A model generated the notes under the pieces. The model saw only the letters and a program-made list of their open reading frames with translations. It was not told the DNA's origin and did not search any database. This document shows, piece after piece, positions 1 to 8,648 of a DNA stretch of 64,000 bases. Each line of letters starts with the position of its first letter. The stretch's first letter is position 1. The stretch is from Bradyrhizobium arachidis (GTDB lineage Bacteria; Pseudomonadota; Alphaproteobacteria; Rhizobiales; Xanthobacteraceae): positions 9,549,001-9,613,000 of the forward strand of contig NZ_CP030050.1 in NCBI RefSeq assembly GCF_015291705.1. The letters run 5' to 3'. The position numbers and the translations under genes were made by a program.

Positions 1-899
1 AGATCTTCTTCGCCTATGGGTTCGGCAACTCCGTCACCTTCCCGTTCTCGGCCGGCGCCGCAACGCTGCTGCTGCCGGGCCAGCCGAAGCCGGCTGCGAT
101 CTTCGCGGCGATCGAGCAGTACAGGCCGACGGTCTTCTTCGGCCTGCCGACGCTGTACACGTCGCTGACCAAGGCCGAGGGCGCGGACAAAACGAATTTC
201 TCGTCGCTGCGCATGTCGCTCTCGGCGGCCGAAGTGCTCTCGGCCGAGGTCTTCAACGGCTGGAAGACGCTCACGGGCCTCGAGATCGTCGAAGGCCTCG
301 GCTCGACCGAGGTGCTTCACATCTATCTCTCCAACCGCCCCGAGCAGAAGAAGCTCGGCGCCGCGGGCCTGCGCGTACCCGGCTACGAGGTCGCGCTGCG
401 CGACAAGGACGGGCGCGACGTCGGCGACGACGAGGAAGGGATTCTGTGGGTGCGCGGCGATTCCAACACGCCGCTGTACTGGAACCGGCCGGACAAATCC
501 GCCGAGACCATCCGCGAGGGCGGCTGGATCTACACCGGCGACCGTTTCGTCCGCGATAGCGACGGCTTCCATTTCTTCCGCGGCCGCGCCGATGATCTGA
601 TCAAGATCTCCGGCCAGTGGGTCTACCCGCTCGAGGTCGAGCTCTGCCTCGCCGACCATCCTGATATCCGCGAATGCGCCGTTTTCGCCGCCGAGCTGCC
701 GGACCGGCGCATGACGCTGAAGGCGGTGGTGGTGATGAACAATCGCGCGACGGACCAGGGCGAGGCGACGCGGCGGCTGCAGGACTATGTGAAGGGCAAG
801 CTGCTGCCCTACAAATATCCGCGCGAGGTGATCTTCATCGACGAGCTGCCGAAGACGGGCACGGGGAAGATCGACCGGCAGGCATTGTTGCGGATGTGA
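1..899 (+). CDS. Aryl-CoA ligase (benzoate-CoA ligase family), 5'-truncated
   Basis: The reading frame is open from base 3, so the start lies outside the window; 298 C-terminal residues remain of a family usually about 510-530 aa long. It adenylates an aromatic acid with ATP and transfers it to CoA. Visible are the EGLGSTEVLHIY adenylate-binding motif, YTGDRF, the hinge region GRADDLIKISG and the C-terminal catalytic lysine motif PKTGTGKIDR. It resembles the ligase at 48044-49591 closely in layout. Its neighbours are gentisate-pathway genes, so a hydroxybenzoate or salicylate substrate is plausible, but this is inference; the sequence does not fix the substrate. Confidence 0.9.
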   Translation, partial: IFFAYGFGNSVTFPFSAGAATLLLPGQPKPAAIFAAIEQYRPTVFFGLPTLYTSLTKAEGADKTNFSSLRMSLSAAEVLSAEVFNGWKTLTGLEIVEGLGSTEVLHIYLSNRPEQKKLGAAGLRVPGYEVALRDKDGRDVGDDEEGILWVRGDSNTPLYWNRPDKSAETIREGGWIYTGDRFVRDSDGFHFFRGRADDLIKISGQWVYPLEVELCLADHPDIRECAVFAAELPDRRMTLKAVVVMNNRATDQGEATRRLQDYVKGKLLPYKYPREVIFIDELPKTGTGKIDRQALLRM

Positions 900-929
900 G
901 GCCAGGACGCAGATCCACGCACCGCAATC

Positions 930-1017
930 GTAGGGTGGGCAAAGCGAAGCGTGCGCACCGTTGCCCATTAAGAGAGAGATCGTGGGCACGGCGCAAGAGC
1001 GCCTTTGCCCACCCTAC
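930..1017. repeat. Intergenic palindromic repeat, family A copy 1
   Basis: The element begins GTAGGGTGGGCAAAGCG and ends with the inverted form CTTTGCCCACCCTAC, enclosing a second GC-rich inner inverted repeat. Related copies lie at 3439-3526, 36183-36309 and 56789-56880. It sits between convergent genes and could form a hairpin that ends transcription from both sides. Confidence 0.85.
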
Positions 1018-1056
1018 GAGATCTGAGTGTGCGGCGCGACCATCGCCTCATTCCCC

Positions 1057-1569
1057 TCACCCGGCCTTCCCAAGATGCTCCAGCGCATCCTCGGCTCGCA
1101 GCGGCACCCTTGAGGCCTCGTTGTTGAGATCGACGAGCTGCGTCAGCAGCCCCATCAGCGCCTTGCGGTCCGCTGGCTTGAGCGGCTCCAGCATGCGGGC
1201 CTGGGCGCGCTCGACGGCAGGGATGATCTCGCGCAGGATCGCAACGCCGGCCTTGGTCAGATAGAGCAGCTTGATCCGCTTGTCCTCCGGCGCCGGCTTG
1301 CGCTCGACAAACTCCTTGGCCTGCAGCCGCTCGATCACGCTGCCGAGCGTGGAACGGTCGAACGCGATCACCGCCGACAGCCGCGTCGCGTCGATGCCGG
1401 GATGGGTGTGGATCGCGATCAGCGCGGCGTATTGCACCGGCGTGAGGTCGAACGCCCTACACTCCTCCATGAAGATCGAGACCGCGATCTGCTGCATGCG
1501 CCGGAACAGATAGCCCGGCGCGGCATAGACCGCGTCGATCGTGATCGGCGCGGCAGGCTTACTCGGCAT
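1057..1569 (-). CDS. MarR-family transcriptional regulator
   Basis: A 170-aa winged-helix protein. The central part (LTPVQYAALIAIHTHPG, then DRSTLGSVIERLQAKEFVER and the wing with EDKRIKLLYLTKAG) is the standard MarR DNA-binding fold. The ATG at 1569 is preferred because it overlaps the stop of the upstream GST gene by 11 bases (translational coupling); an in-frame ATG at 1593 is possible. MarR proteins usually repress adjacent catabolic genes and release DNA on binding an aromatic ligand. The palindrome at 2327-2336 in the gentisate dioxygenase promoter is a plausible target (inference). Confidence 0.9.
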   Translation of the reverse strand: MPSKPAAPITIDAVYAAPGYLFRRMQQIAVSIFMEECRAFDLTPVQYAALIAIHTHPGIDATRLSAVIAFDRSTLGSVIERLQAKEFVERKPAPEDKRIKLLYLTKAGVAILREIIPAVERAQARMLEPLKPADRKALMGLLTQLVDLNNEASRVPLRAEDALEHLGKAG

Positions 1570-2191
1570 CGGGCTGCTTCTCCGGTGCGGCATTGGCGAA
1601 GGCCGGCAGCGCCTTGGCGGCGGCTTCCGCCTTCAGCAGGCGCGGATAGGCCGAAACATCGACGCCGAAGCGGCGCGCATTGGCAAGCTGCGGCACCAGG
1701 CAAAGATCGGCGAGCGTCGGTGCATCGCCGAAGCAGAACGGCCCCTTCTCGTCCTTGATCAGCGTCTCGCAGGCCGACAGGCCCTCGCGGTTGACCCACG
1801 CGGCCCAGTCCTGGACCTTCTCTTCGGCAAGACCGAGCTCGCGCAGCCGTGCCAGCACCTTCAGATTCTGCACCGGATGGGTGTCGCAGGCGATCGCCAG
1901 CGCGAACGCCCGCACCTTGGCGCGGTGCAGCGGATCCTTCGGCAGCAGCGGCGGATTGGGATGGGTCTCGTCGAGCCATTCGATGATGGCGACCGATTGG
2001 GTCAGCACTGCGCCCGCATCGTTCTCCAGTGTCGGCACCAGGCCTTGCGGGTTGATGGCGAGATAGGCTGGCGCGCATTGCTCGCCCTTGCGCAAGTGAT
2101 GCGGCAGGTGCTCGGCGCCGAGGCCTTTGAGGTTCAGCGCGATCCGCACGCGATAGGCGGCGCTGGAGCGGAAATAGCCGTGCAGCTTCAT
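1559..2191 (-). CDS. Zeta-class GST, maleylpyruvate/maleylacetoacetate isomerase
   Basis: 210 aa, the usual length of maleylacetoacetate isomerases. The N-terminal thioredoxin-like domain starts MKLHGYFRSSAAYRVRIAL, the zeta-class active-site region (family consensus SSCSxRVRIAL; here the usual Cys is Ala). The C-terminal helical domain contains NLKVLARLRELG and DAPTLADLCLVPQLANARRFGVD. The start at 2191 is chosen because the family motif begins there; the frame extends upstream to 2239 through repeat DNA. Divergent from gentisate dioxygenase, so conversion of maleylpyruvate to fumarylpyruvate is the most likely role. No fumarylpyruvate hydrolase gene is seen in the window. Confidence 0.88.
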   Translation of the reverse strand: MKLHGYFRSSAAYRVRIALNLKGLGAEHLPHHLRKGEQCAPAYLAINPQGLVPTLENDAGAVLTQSVAIIEWLDETHPNPPLLPKDPLHRAKVRAFALAIACDTHPVQNLKVLARLRELGLAEEKVQDWAAWVNREGLSACETLIKDEKGPFCFGDAPTLADLCLVPQLANARRFGVDVSAYPRLLKAEAAAKALPAFANAAPEKQPDAE

Positions 2192-2213
2192 CGAGACCCT
2201 CCCTGTTATTTCT

Positions 2214-2294
2214 GTCATTCCGGGGCGATGCGTCAGCATCGAACCCGGAATCTCGAGATTCCGGGTTCGGCTCTTCGGGCCGCCCCGGAATGAC
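2214..2294. repeat. Intergenic palindromic repeat, family B copy 1
   Basis: Outer arms GTCATTCCGGGGCG and CGCCCCGGAATGAC enclose a perfect 30-bp palindrome centred on CTCGAG. A shorter related copy is at 5166-5243. It lies in the divergent region between the GST and gentisate dioxygenase genes, upstream of the promoter proper. Confidence 0.85.
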
Positions 2295-2307
2295 GTTTCC
2301 CTGTGCG

Positions 2308-2336
2308 TTGACGCTACCTAGATCGTCAGTATACTG
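2308..2336 (+). promoter_or_regulatory. Sigma-70-like promoter with overlapping palindromic operator
   Basis: TTGACG (2308-2313) and TATACT (2330-2335) are separated by 16 bases, close to the sigma-70 consensus. A perfect 10-bp palindrome CAGTATACTG (2327-2336) covers the -10 box, where a bound repressor would block RNA polymerase. The dioxygenase start codon follows 30 bases downstream. Confidence 0.55.
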
Positions 2337-2365
2337 TCAATCAACAAAACAAACGGGAGCGCACC

Positions 2366-3406
2366 ATGGAAGCCGTGACCAAGACGCCCGAACGCGAGGC
2401 GTTTTACAAGAAGATCGACGGCGAGAACCTCACCGCGCTGTGGACGGTGATGAGCGATTTGATCACGCCGGAGCCGAAGAGCGCGTGCCGGCCCCACCTC
2501 TGGAAGTTCGACGTCATCCGCGACTACATGACGGAAGCCGGCAAGCTGATCACCGCCAAGGAGGCCGAGCGGCGCGTGCTGGTGCTGGAGAACCCCGGCC
2601 TGCGCGGGCAATCCAAGATCACGACATCGCTCTATGCCGGCGTGCAGATGGTGGTGCCAGGCGATGTCGCGCCCGCGCACCGCCACAGCCAGTCGGCGCT
2701 GCGCTTCGTGCTCGAGGGCAAGGGCGCCCACACCGCGGTTGACGGCGAGCGCACCGCGATGGAGGCCGGCGACTTCATCATCACGCCGTCGATGACGTGG
2801 CACGATCATTCCAATGAAACTGATGAGCCGATGTTCTGGCTCGACGGGCTCGACATTCCCCTGGTGCAGTTCTTCGACTGCTCGTTTGCGGAGGGGTCGA
2901 AAGAGGACCAGCAGAAGATCACAAAACCTGCCGGCGACAGTTTTGCGCGCTACGGCCACAACCTCTTGCCGGTCGATGTGAAGCGGAGCTCGAAGACGTC
3001 ACCTATCTTCAGCTACCCCTATGCCTACACCCGCGAGGCGCTGGAAAAAGCTCGCGCGAGCCAGGAATGGGACGCCTGCCACGGGCTGAAGCTGAAGTTC
3101 AGCAACCCCGAGACCGGCGATTTCGCGATGCCGACCATCGGCACCTTCATCCAGCTGCTGCCGAAGGGTTTTAAGACCGCGCGCTATCGGTCGACCGACG
3201 CGACGGTATTCTGCCCGATCGAGGGACGCGGCCGCAGCCGCATCGGCGATGCCGTGTTCGAATGGGGCCCGCGCGATCTGTTCGTGGTGCCGAGCTGGCA
3301 GTGGGTGACGCACGAGGCAGATGACGATGCGGTGCTGTTCAGCTTCTCGGACCGGCCAGTGCAGCAGAAGCTGGATCTGTTCCGTGAGGACCGCGGGAAC
3401 GCGTGA
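2366..3406 (+). CDS. Gentisate 1,2-dioxygenase
   Basis: 346 aa, typical length. A bicupin that uses Fe(II) to split gentisate between C1 and C2, giving maleylpyruvate. The first cupin shows the metal-binding AHRHSQSALRFVLEG (His105, His107) and TWHDH (His146, His148); the C-terminal cupin contains VFCPIEGRGRSRIGD and FVVPSWQWVTHEADDDAVLFSF. A Shine-Dalgarno-like GGGAG lies 8-12 bases before the ATG. It is divergent from the isomerase and MarR genes and has its own promoter (2308-2336). A 1-hydroxy-2-naphthoate or salicylate dioxygenase of the same family is the alternative; gentisate fits better with the isomerase. Confidence 0.9.
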   Translation: MEAVTKTPEREAFYKKIDGENLTALWTVMSDLITPEPKSACRPHLWKFDVIRDYMTEAGKLITAKEAERRVLVLENPGLRGQSKITTSLYAGVQMVVPGDVAPAHRHSQSALRFVLEGKGAHTAVDGERTAMEAGDFIITPSMTWHDHSNETDEPMFWLDGLDIPLVQFFDCSFAEGSKEDQQKITKPAGDSFARYGHNLLPVDVKRSSKTSPIFSYPYAYTREALEKARASQEWDACHGLKLKFSNPETGDFAMPTIGTFIQLLPKGFKTARYRSTDATVFCPIEGRGRSRIGDAVFEWGPRDLFVVPSWQWVTHEADDDAVLFSFSDRPVQQKLDLFREDRGNA

Positions 3407-3438
3407 GGGTCTCGTAGGGTGGATTAGCCACAGGTCTC

Positions 3439-3526
3439 GTAGGGTGGGCAAAGGCGCGGAGCGCCGTGCCCACGTCTTCGCGACTCATGAAGGAATGGTG
3501 GGCACGCTTCGCTTTGCCCACCCTAC
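3439..3526. repeat. Intergenic palindromic repeat, family A copy 2
   Basis: GTAGGGTGGGCAAAGGCG at the left is matched by the inverted CTTTGCCCACCCTAC at the right, with the inner GTGCCCACG/GTGGGCACG pair. A partial left-end duplicate, GTAGGGTGGATTAGCC, lies immediately before it near 3414. Placed between the convergent dioxygenase and permease genes. Confidence 0.88.
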
Positions 3527-3553
3527 GGCAGCTACGGGTTGCGGTGGATTTGG

Positions 3554-4375
3554 CTACCGCCAGTGCAGCAGCCGCGTTTCCAGCCAGCCGATCACCTTCC
3601 CCACGACAAGCCCAAACACCGACAGGATCACCACGCCCGCGAGCAGCTGATCGGTCTGCATCAGATTGCCGGCCTGCAGCACGAAGGCGCCGATGCCGTA
3701 TTGCGCGCCGATCATCTCGGCGCTGACGACGAGCAATAGCGCTACGGACGCGGTGATGCGGAACCCGGCGAGGATCGCGGGCAGCGCGCCCGGCCAGATC
3801 ACCTTGCGCACGATGGTGGCGAAGGGAACGTTGAAACTTTGCGCCATGCGGATGAGGTTGCGCGGCACCGCATCGACGCCGCTATAGACCGAGATCGCGG
3901 TCGAGAAGAAAACACCGAGCGCAATGGTCGCGATCTTCGGCTCTTCGCCGATGCCGAGCCAGAGGATCAAGAGCGGCAGCAGCGCGATCTTCGGGATCGG
4001 GAACAGCGCCGAGATGAAGGTGATGCCGACGCTGCGCGCGAGCCTGGACAGGCCGATGGCGAAGCCGACGGCGACACCGGCGGCCGTGCCCAGCAGCCAG
4101 CCGACGCCGATGCGGAGCAGCGAGGCCGAGAGATGCTGCCAGAGCGCACCCGACATCGCGAGCTCATAGATCGCGCGCGCGATCGCCGATGGCGCCGGCA
4201 GGAACAGCGGATTGACGAGGCCTGTGCTGCCGGCGACCTGCCAGATCGCGATGACGAGGGCGAGCGCGATCCAGCCGCCGAAGCGGCTCGAGGCGGGCAC
4301 GAAGCCGGCGCCGCGGAAGCGGACGCGCCGGGTCGTCTCGTCTTTCGTTGATGTGTGCGCCGCGCGGTCAAGCAT
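3554..4375 (-). CDS. ABC transporter permease (NitT/TauT-SsuC type)
   Basis: 273 aa with about six membrane segments, beginning with WIALALVIAIWQVAG. The EAA-like loop for ATPase contact lies around AQSFNVPFATIVRKVIWPGALPAILAGFR. The start ATG at 4375 overlaps the ATPase stop by 8 bases (ATGCTTGA), so the two are translationally coupled. Together with the ATPase and periplasmic protein it forms a small importer for an organic anion or sulfonate-like substrate; the substrate is not evident from sequence. Confidence 0.92.
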   Translation of the reverse strand: MLDRAAHTSTKDETTRRVRFRGAGFVPASSRFGGWIALALVIAIWQVAGSTGLVNPLFLPAPSAIARAIYELAMSGALWQHLSASLLRIGVGWLLGTAAGVAVGFAIGLSRLARSVGITFISALFPIPKIALLPLLILWLGIGEEPKIATIALGVFFSTAISVYSGVDAVPRNLIRMAQSFNVPFATIVRKVIWPGALPAILAGFRITASVALLLVVSAEMIGAQYGIGAFVLQAGNLMQTDQLLAGVVILSVFGLVVGKVIGWLETRLLHWR

Positions 4376-5141
4376 GCTGGACCTCGCGCTCGGCATCGAT
4401 CGCCTCGTTGCGGATCAGCGACCAGATCTGGTTCTGGAGCGCGAGCAATTTCTCACGCGCCGCCGCCTCGCCGCGCGCGGCCCGCGTCATCGGCACGGTG
4501 ACGACCTCGCGAATGCGGCCGGGCCGGCGCGACAGCACCACGATGCGGTCAGCGAGGCGCGCCGCTTCTTCGAGATTGTGCGTGACATAGACCGCGCCCA
4601 TGCCACCGTCGGCGAGCAGGCGAACAAAGTCTTCCATCAGCAATTCGCGGGTCTGCGAATCCAGCGCCGAGAGCGGCTCGTCCATCAGCAGGATCGCGGG
4701 CTTCACCGCCAGCGCGCGCGAAATGCCGACGCGCTGGCGCATGCCGCCGGAAAGCTGTTTCGGATAGGTCGTGCGGAAATCGGTCAGGCCCGTGCGGCGC
4801 AAGGCGTCGTCAACCAAAGCGCGGCGCTGCGCGGCCGAGAGCTGGGTGTGCAGCAGCGGAAATTCGACGTTCTCCTCGACCGTCGCCCAAGGCAGCAGCG
4901 CGAAATCCTGAAACACGAAGGTGAGCGGATTGAGACTGTCCGCCGGCGGCGCGCCGCGCAGCTCGGGTGTGCCGGAGGTCGGCTGCAACAGGCCACCGAG
5001 GATTGACAGCAGTGTACTCTTGCCGCAGCCGGAAGGGCCGACGATCGCTACCACCTCGCCGGCACTGAGGGTGAACGAGATGTCGTCGAGCACGGCGAGA
5101 TCGCCGAAGCGGTGGGAGATGTGGTTGGCGATCAGGTCCAT
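4368..5141 (-). CDS. ABC transporter ATP-binding protein (NitT/TauT type)
   Basis: 257 aa. Walker A GPSGCGKST at residues 35-43, Q-loop FVFQDFALLPW near 76-85, signature LSGGMRQR at 130-137, Walker B AILLMDEP at 149-156 and the H-loop VYVTHNLEEA. The fold and the ending match the SsuB/TauB/NrtD group, which energises import with one permease type. It lies between the permease (coupled) and the binding protein gene, with a 109-bp gap to the latter that holds a palindromic repeat, so the binding protein may be expressed at a different level. Confidence 0.94.
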   Translation of the reverse strand: MDLIANHISHRFGDLAVLDDISFTLSAGEVVAIVGPSGCGKSTLLSILGGLLQPTSGTPELRGAPPADSLNPLTFVFQDFALLPWATVEENVEFPLLHTQLSAAQRRALVDDALRRTGLTDFRTTYPKQLSGGMRQRVGISRALAVKPAILLMDEPLSALDSQTRELLMEDFVRLLADGGMGAVYVTHNLEEAARLADRIVVLSRRPGRIREVVTVPMTRAARGEAAAREKLLALQNQIWSLIRNEAIDAEREVQHA

Positions 5142-5165
5142 TCTATCTCGTCGATCCCTTGCTCT

Positions 5166-5243
5166 GTCGTTCCGGGATGGTCCGAAGGACCAGACCCGGA
5201 ACCTCGAGATTCCGGGTTCTCGCTTCGCGAGCCCCGGAATGAC
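5166..5243. repeat. Intergenic palindromic repeat, family B copy 2
   Basis: Outer arms GTCGTTCCGGG and CCCCGGAATGAC flank an inner imperfect palindrome around ACCTCGAGATTCCGGGT. The sequence is closely related to 2214-2294. It lies in the intra-operon gap between the binding protein gene and the ATPase gene and may act as an mRNA stabiliser or attenuator. Confidence 0.82.
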
Positions 5244-5250
5244 GGATACA

Positions 5251-6255
5251 TCAATCCGCCTTCACATAATCCTTGGCGATGATCGCGTTCGCGTCAAAGC
5301 CCTTGTCAGCGAATCCCTGCTCCTGGAGCCATTTGATCTGGTTGTCGACGTTCTTCACGTCGAGCTTGCCGTCGGGATCGATATAGGCGCAGTTGCCGAC
5401 CACCTGCTCGACCGGCAGGTTGGTGTATTTGGCGATGATCTCCAACAGCGGCTTGGTCTTGTCGTTGATCGGGGCGACACCGTCCTTCATGGAGGCGAGG
5501 ATGACGTCGTGATATTCGCGATCGGCTTTCGCGAGCACGCCGAGGAATTTCGTCACCAGCGCCTTGTTGGTCAGCGTCTTCGGCGAAGCGAACACCGCGC
5601 CCAGCTGCCAGGGTGTCTCGTCGCCGACCCAGCCCAGGAATTTAGCGCCGCCCTCATCCATCAATTTTCGCGCGGTGGAGATCGGCAGCAGCGCCGCGTC
5701 GACGGTCTCACCCTTGAGCGCGGCAGCGGCGTTCGACAGCGATTGCAGCGGCACGATCTTCACGTCGGCGAGCTTGAAGCCGTATTTGTCGGCGAGCAGG
5801 CCGAGCGAATAATGAAAGGAGGAGCCAACCTGCGTGACCGCGATGCGCTTGCCGGCGAGGTCCTTCGGCGCCTTCAGGCCGGCCGCATAGGCGTTGTTGC
5901 TGGCGAAATAGCCGATCAGGGGATAGCCGGCCTTCTCGCGGCTCATGCCGCCGATCACCTTCAGCGTGCCCTTGCCGGCAAGATTGTAGAGACCGGCGGT
6001 GAAGGCGGTGACGCCGAAATCGACGTCGCCCGAGGTGGTCGCGACCGCGATCGGCTGCGCAGCATCGAAGAATTTCAGCTCGACGTCCAGGCCGGCCTCG
6101 CGAAAGTAGCCCTTGTCCTGCGCGATGAAAACAGGCGCGGAGGACGACAGGCGGAGCACGCCGACCTTGGCCTTCAGCGCGTCCTCGGCCCGGGCCGTGC
6201 CCATCGCCATGATCGCCAACAGGCCAGCAGCTGCGAGCCTTGCAATTCCGATCAT
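5251..6255 (-). CDS. ABC transporter substrate-binding protein (NMT1/SsuA-like)
   Basis: 334 aa. A Sec signal peptide (MIGIARLAAAGLLAIMAMG, cleavage after ARA) directs it to the periplasm. The mature protein follows the NMT1/TauA/SsuA pattern: KVGVLRLSSSAPVFIAQDKGYF, then ATTSGDVDFGVTAFTAGLYN and GKRIAVTQVGSSFHY. A good ribosome site (GAGAGGAAA) precedes the ATG. It is the first transport gene of the importer at 3554-5141 and follows the FAD oxidoreductase gene after 32 bases, so import and oxidation of the same compound is plausible (inference). Confidence 0.9.
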   Translation of the reverse strand: MIGIARLAAAGLLAIMAMGTARAEDALKAKVGVLRLSSSAPVFIAQDKGYFREAGLDVELKFFDAAQPIAVATTSGDVDFGVTAFTAGLYNLAGKGTLKVIGGMSREKAGYPLIGYFASNNAYAAGLKAPKDLAGKRIAVTQVGSSFHYSLGLLADKYGFKLADVKIVPLQSLSNAAAALKGETVDAALLPISTARKLMDEGGAKFLGWVGDETPWQLGAVFASPKTLTNKALVTKFLGVLAKADREYHDVILASMKDGVAPINDKTKPLLEIIAKYTNLPVEQVVGNCAYIDPDGKLDVKNVDNQIKWLQEQGFADKGFDANAIIAKDYVKAD

Positions 6256-6287
6256 CCCGTTTCCTCTCGTGCTTGTCTTGCAGTCCG

Positions 6288-7652
6288 TTACAGGCCCTCG
6301 GGCACCGCCTGGTCCCGCCCGATGAAGGCGCCCTGTTGTTTCAACGTTTCCTGCAATTTTTCAATGGGGATTTCGCGGGGGATCCGGTTTCCGGAAAGCG
6401 CCAGCGCGGCGGCGGAACCGGCGGCCTCGCCCATCACGAAACAGGCACCGGAAACCCGCGCCGCCGATTGGCCCTCATGGGTCATCGAGGCACAGCGGCC
6501 GGCGACCAGGAGATTGTCGACGCCTTCGGGCACCAGCATGCGGTACGGCAGCTCATTGTAACCGCGCGATTCCGGGATGGGCGGGAAGGTGAAGACGACA
6601 TCGCCGGGAACGTGGGCCTCGATCGGCCAGCCGTTGACGCCGATGGAATCCTCGAACGAGGCGCAGCCGAGCACATCCTCGCCGCTGAGCTGGTAGCCGC
6701 CCCTGACGCGGCGCGTCTCGCGGATGCCGAGCTGCGGCGGCAAATCGACGATGTAGGATTTTTCAAAGCCCGGCACGGCGCTACGCAGGAACTCGTAGGC
6801 GGCGAGCGCCTGCTTGCGGCCCTCGATCTCGCCGCGGGTGAGATCATCGGGCTCGACGCCGTTGATGGCGTGGCCGTCCTCACGCGCGACTTGCGTAAAG
6901 TTGACCCGCCATTCGATGCCAGATTTTTGCGGCCGCACGATCGCGCTCTTGCGCGGGAATGTGTGGGTGCCAGCGGCGAGCGCTTTCTCCATCAATTGCG
7001 GGATGGTGCGCCAGGCTTCGCCCGCCTTGTCGGGATCGATGCCGTTGAGGCGGAGCATCATCGAGGGATAGAGCGGATGGCCGTGCTCGTCGCCGATCTC
7101 GAACGGCGCGCCGGCCCAGACCGCGAGATCGCCGTCACCGGAGCAGTCGATGAAGATCTCCGCGCGCACCGCCTGCCGGCCGGCCTTTGTCTCGACCATC
7201 AGCGCGTCGATGCGGCGGTCGTCGCCCATCACCACGCCGGCGCCGAGCGCGTGGAAGAGGATGTTGACCTTGTAGCTGGCGAGCAGCTGATCGGCCGCGA
7301 TCTTGTAGGCCGCGGTGTCATAGGCCTGCGCAAACACCTTGCCGAGGATCAGGTGCGGGGCGTTGAGGCCGTTGAGCAGATCGATCCGCGCCAGGAGCTC
7401 GGACGCCATGCCCTGCACCAGCCGGTGGGCCTTGCCGTAGACATTGCCGTGCAGGCCGCAGAAATTGGTGACGCCGGCGGCGGTGCCCATGCCGCCGAGA
7501 AAACCGTAGCGCTCGATCAGCAGCGTCTTCCGGCCCGCGCGCGCCGCGGAGGCCGCAGCGACGATGCCGGCCGGGCCGCCGCCGAGGACAACGACTTCAT
7601 ATTCGCCATAGAGCGGCACTTTCCGTGCCGGTTCTTCGATCATGGCCCGCAT
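6288..7652 (-). CDS. FAD-dependent oxidoreductase (FAD_oxidored family)
   Basis: 454 aa. The N-terminal dinucleotide-binding fold is VVVLGGGPAGIVAAASAARAG about residues 14-34, and the protein ends with the FAD-contact segment FVMGEAAGSAAALALSGN. A long open frame extends upstream to 8207 but its extra N-terminus has no family character and overlaps the opposite LysR gene, so the start at 7652 (or ATG 7643) is chosen. Similar enzymes act on hydroxylated or amino substrates; the exact reaction cannot be read here. It is likely co-transcribed with the ABC importer and controlled by the divergent LysR protein. Confidence 0.85.
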   Translation of the reverse strand: MRAMIEEPARKVPLYGEYEVVVLGGGPAGIVAAASAARAGRKTLLIERYGFLGGMGTAAGVTNFCGLHGNVYGKAHRLVQGMASELLARIDLLNGLNAPHLILGKVFAQAYDTAAYKIAADQLLASYKVNILFHALGAGVVMGDDRRIDALMVETKAGRQAVRAEIFIDCSGDGDLAVWAGAPFEIGDEHGHPLYPSMMLRLNGIDPDKAGEAWRTIPQLMEKALAAGTHTFPRKSAIVRPQKSGIEWRVNFTQVAREDGHAINGVEPDDLTRGEIEGRKQALAAYEFLRSAVPGFEKSYIVDLPPQLGIRETRRVRGGYQLSGEDVLGCASFEDSIGVNGWPIEAHVPGDVVFTFPPIPESRGYNELPYRMLVPEGVDNLLVAGRCASMTHEGQSAARVSGACFVMGEAAGSAAALALSGNRIPREIPIEKLQETLKQQGAFIGRDQAVPEGL

Positions 7653-7763
7653 GGCGCGTCCGCTCCCAAAATCCCTTGCTTGCAGACGACTATGAATTAA
7701 CGCGCAGCAGGCTACAATCCACCAAAATACGCGATCAGCTTTCGCGAATCGAGAAAGGTCAAA

Positions 7764-8648
7764 ATGGACATCCTGGTGAACCTTCAGGCCTTCCTCGCCA
7801 CCGCCGATGCCGCCGGCTTCTCCGCTGCCGCGCGAAAACTCAATGTCTCGACCTCGGTCGTCGCAAAACGCGTCACGCAGCTGGAGGCGCGGATCGGCAC
7901 ACCGCTGTTTCATCGCTCGACCCGGCAATTGCGGCTGACCGAAGCGGGCCAGCGCTACGTCCATCGCGCCCGCGGCGTCGTGACTGACGCCACTGACCTG
8001 CTCTCGCGCATGGGCGAAAAAGGCCACGATCTCGTCGATCACCTCCGCATCAAGGCGCCGACCTCGCTGACGGTGGCGCGGCTCGCGGATGCCTTCAGTG
8101 CATTCCAGACCCAGAACCCGCGGCTGAAGCTCGAGATCGTGCTGATCGATCGCCCGGTCGATCCCGTCACTGAAGGATTCGACATCGCCATCGGAGCTTT
8201 TCCGCATTCCTTCGGCGGCGTAGTCGACGAGCCCTTGTGCCCGCTGAAGCGACTACTCTGCGCTTCGCCTTCCTATTTGAAGAAGCACGGCACGCCAAAG
8301 CATCCCCGCGACCTCGTCGAGCATCGCTGCCTCAGCTTCATGCCGACGGGTCCTGAATGGGTTTTCGACGGGCCGCGCGGCCGCATCAGCATCCAGGTCA
8401 GCCCGCTGCTCTCCTCCAACGAGGGACATGTGCTGGCGCGCAGCGCCATCGCCGGCAACGGCATCGCGCTGATGTCGCATTATCTCGTCGCGGATGCCTT
8501 GCGCGACGGCACGCTCAAGCCGGTGTTGCGCGACTTTCCGATTCCGGAATTGTGGGTGAAGGCTGCGATCCCCGAACGCCGACGCAATGCGGCAGCGGTG
8601 CAAGCGCTGCTTACGCTGCTGAAAACGTCACTGGCGCCGTCGCTGTGA
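7764..8648 (+). CDS. LysR-family transcriptional regulator
   Basis: 294 aa. The N-terminal helix-turn-helix (residues about 5-62) includes FLATADAAGFSAAARKLNVS, then VAKRVTQLEARIGTPLFHR and the linker LTEAGQRY. The C-terminal effector domain has KLEIVLIDRPVDPVTEGFDIAIG. It is divergent from the FAD oxidoreductase/ABC operon across 111 bp, the classic arrangement for a regulator of its neighbour. Confidence 0.93.
   Translation: MDILVNLQAFLATADAAGFSAAARKLNVSTSVVAKRVTQLEARIGTPLFHRSTRQLRLTEAGQRYVHRARGVVTDATDLLSRMGEKGHDLVDHLRIKAPTSLTVARLADAFSAFQTQNPRLKLEIVLIDRPVDPVTEGFDIAIGAFPHSFGGVVDEPLCPLKRLLCASPSYLKKHGTPKHPRDLVEHRCLSFMPTGPEWVFDGPRGRISIQVSPLLSSNEGHVLARSAIAGNGIALMSHYLVADALRDGTLKPVLRDFPIPELWVKAAIPERRRNAAAVQALLTLLKTSLAPSL

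Noticed and set aside
7653..8207. Upstream extension of the FAD oxidoreductase frame to 639 aa
   Set aside because: The added N-terminus has no family similarity, overlaps the opposite LysR gene (itself clearly coding) and precedes the Rossmann motif that marks the true start.
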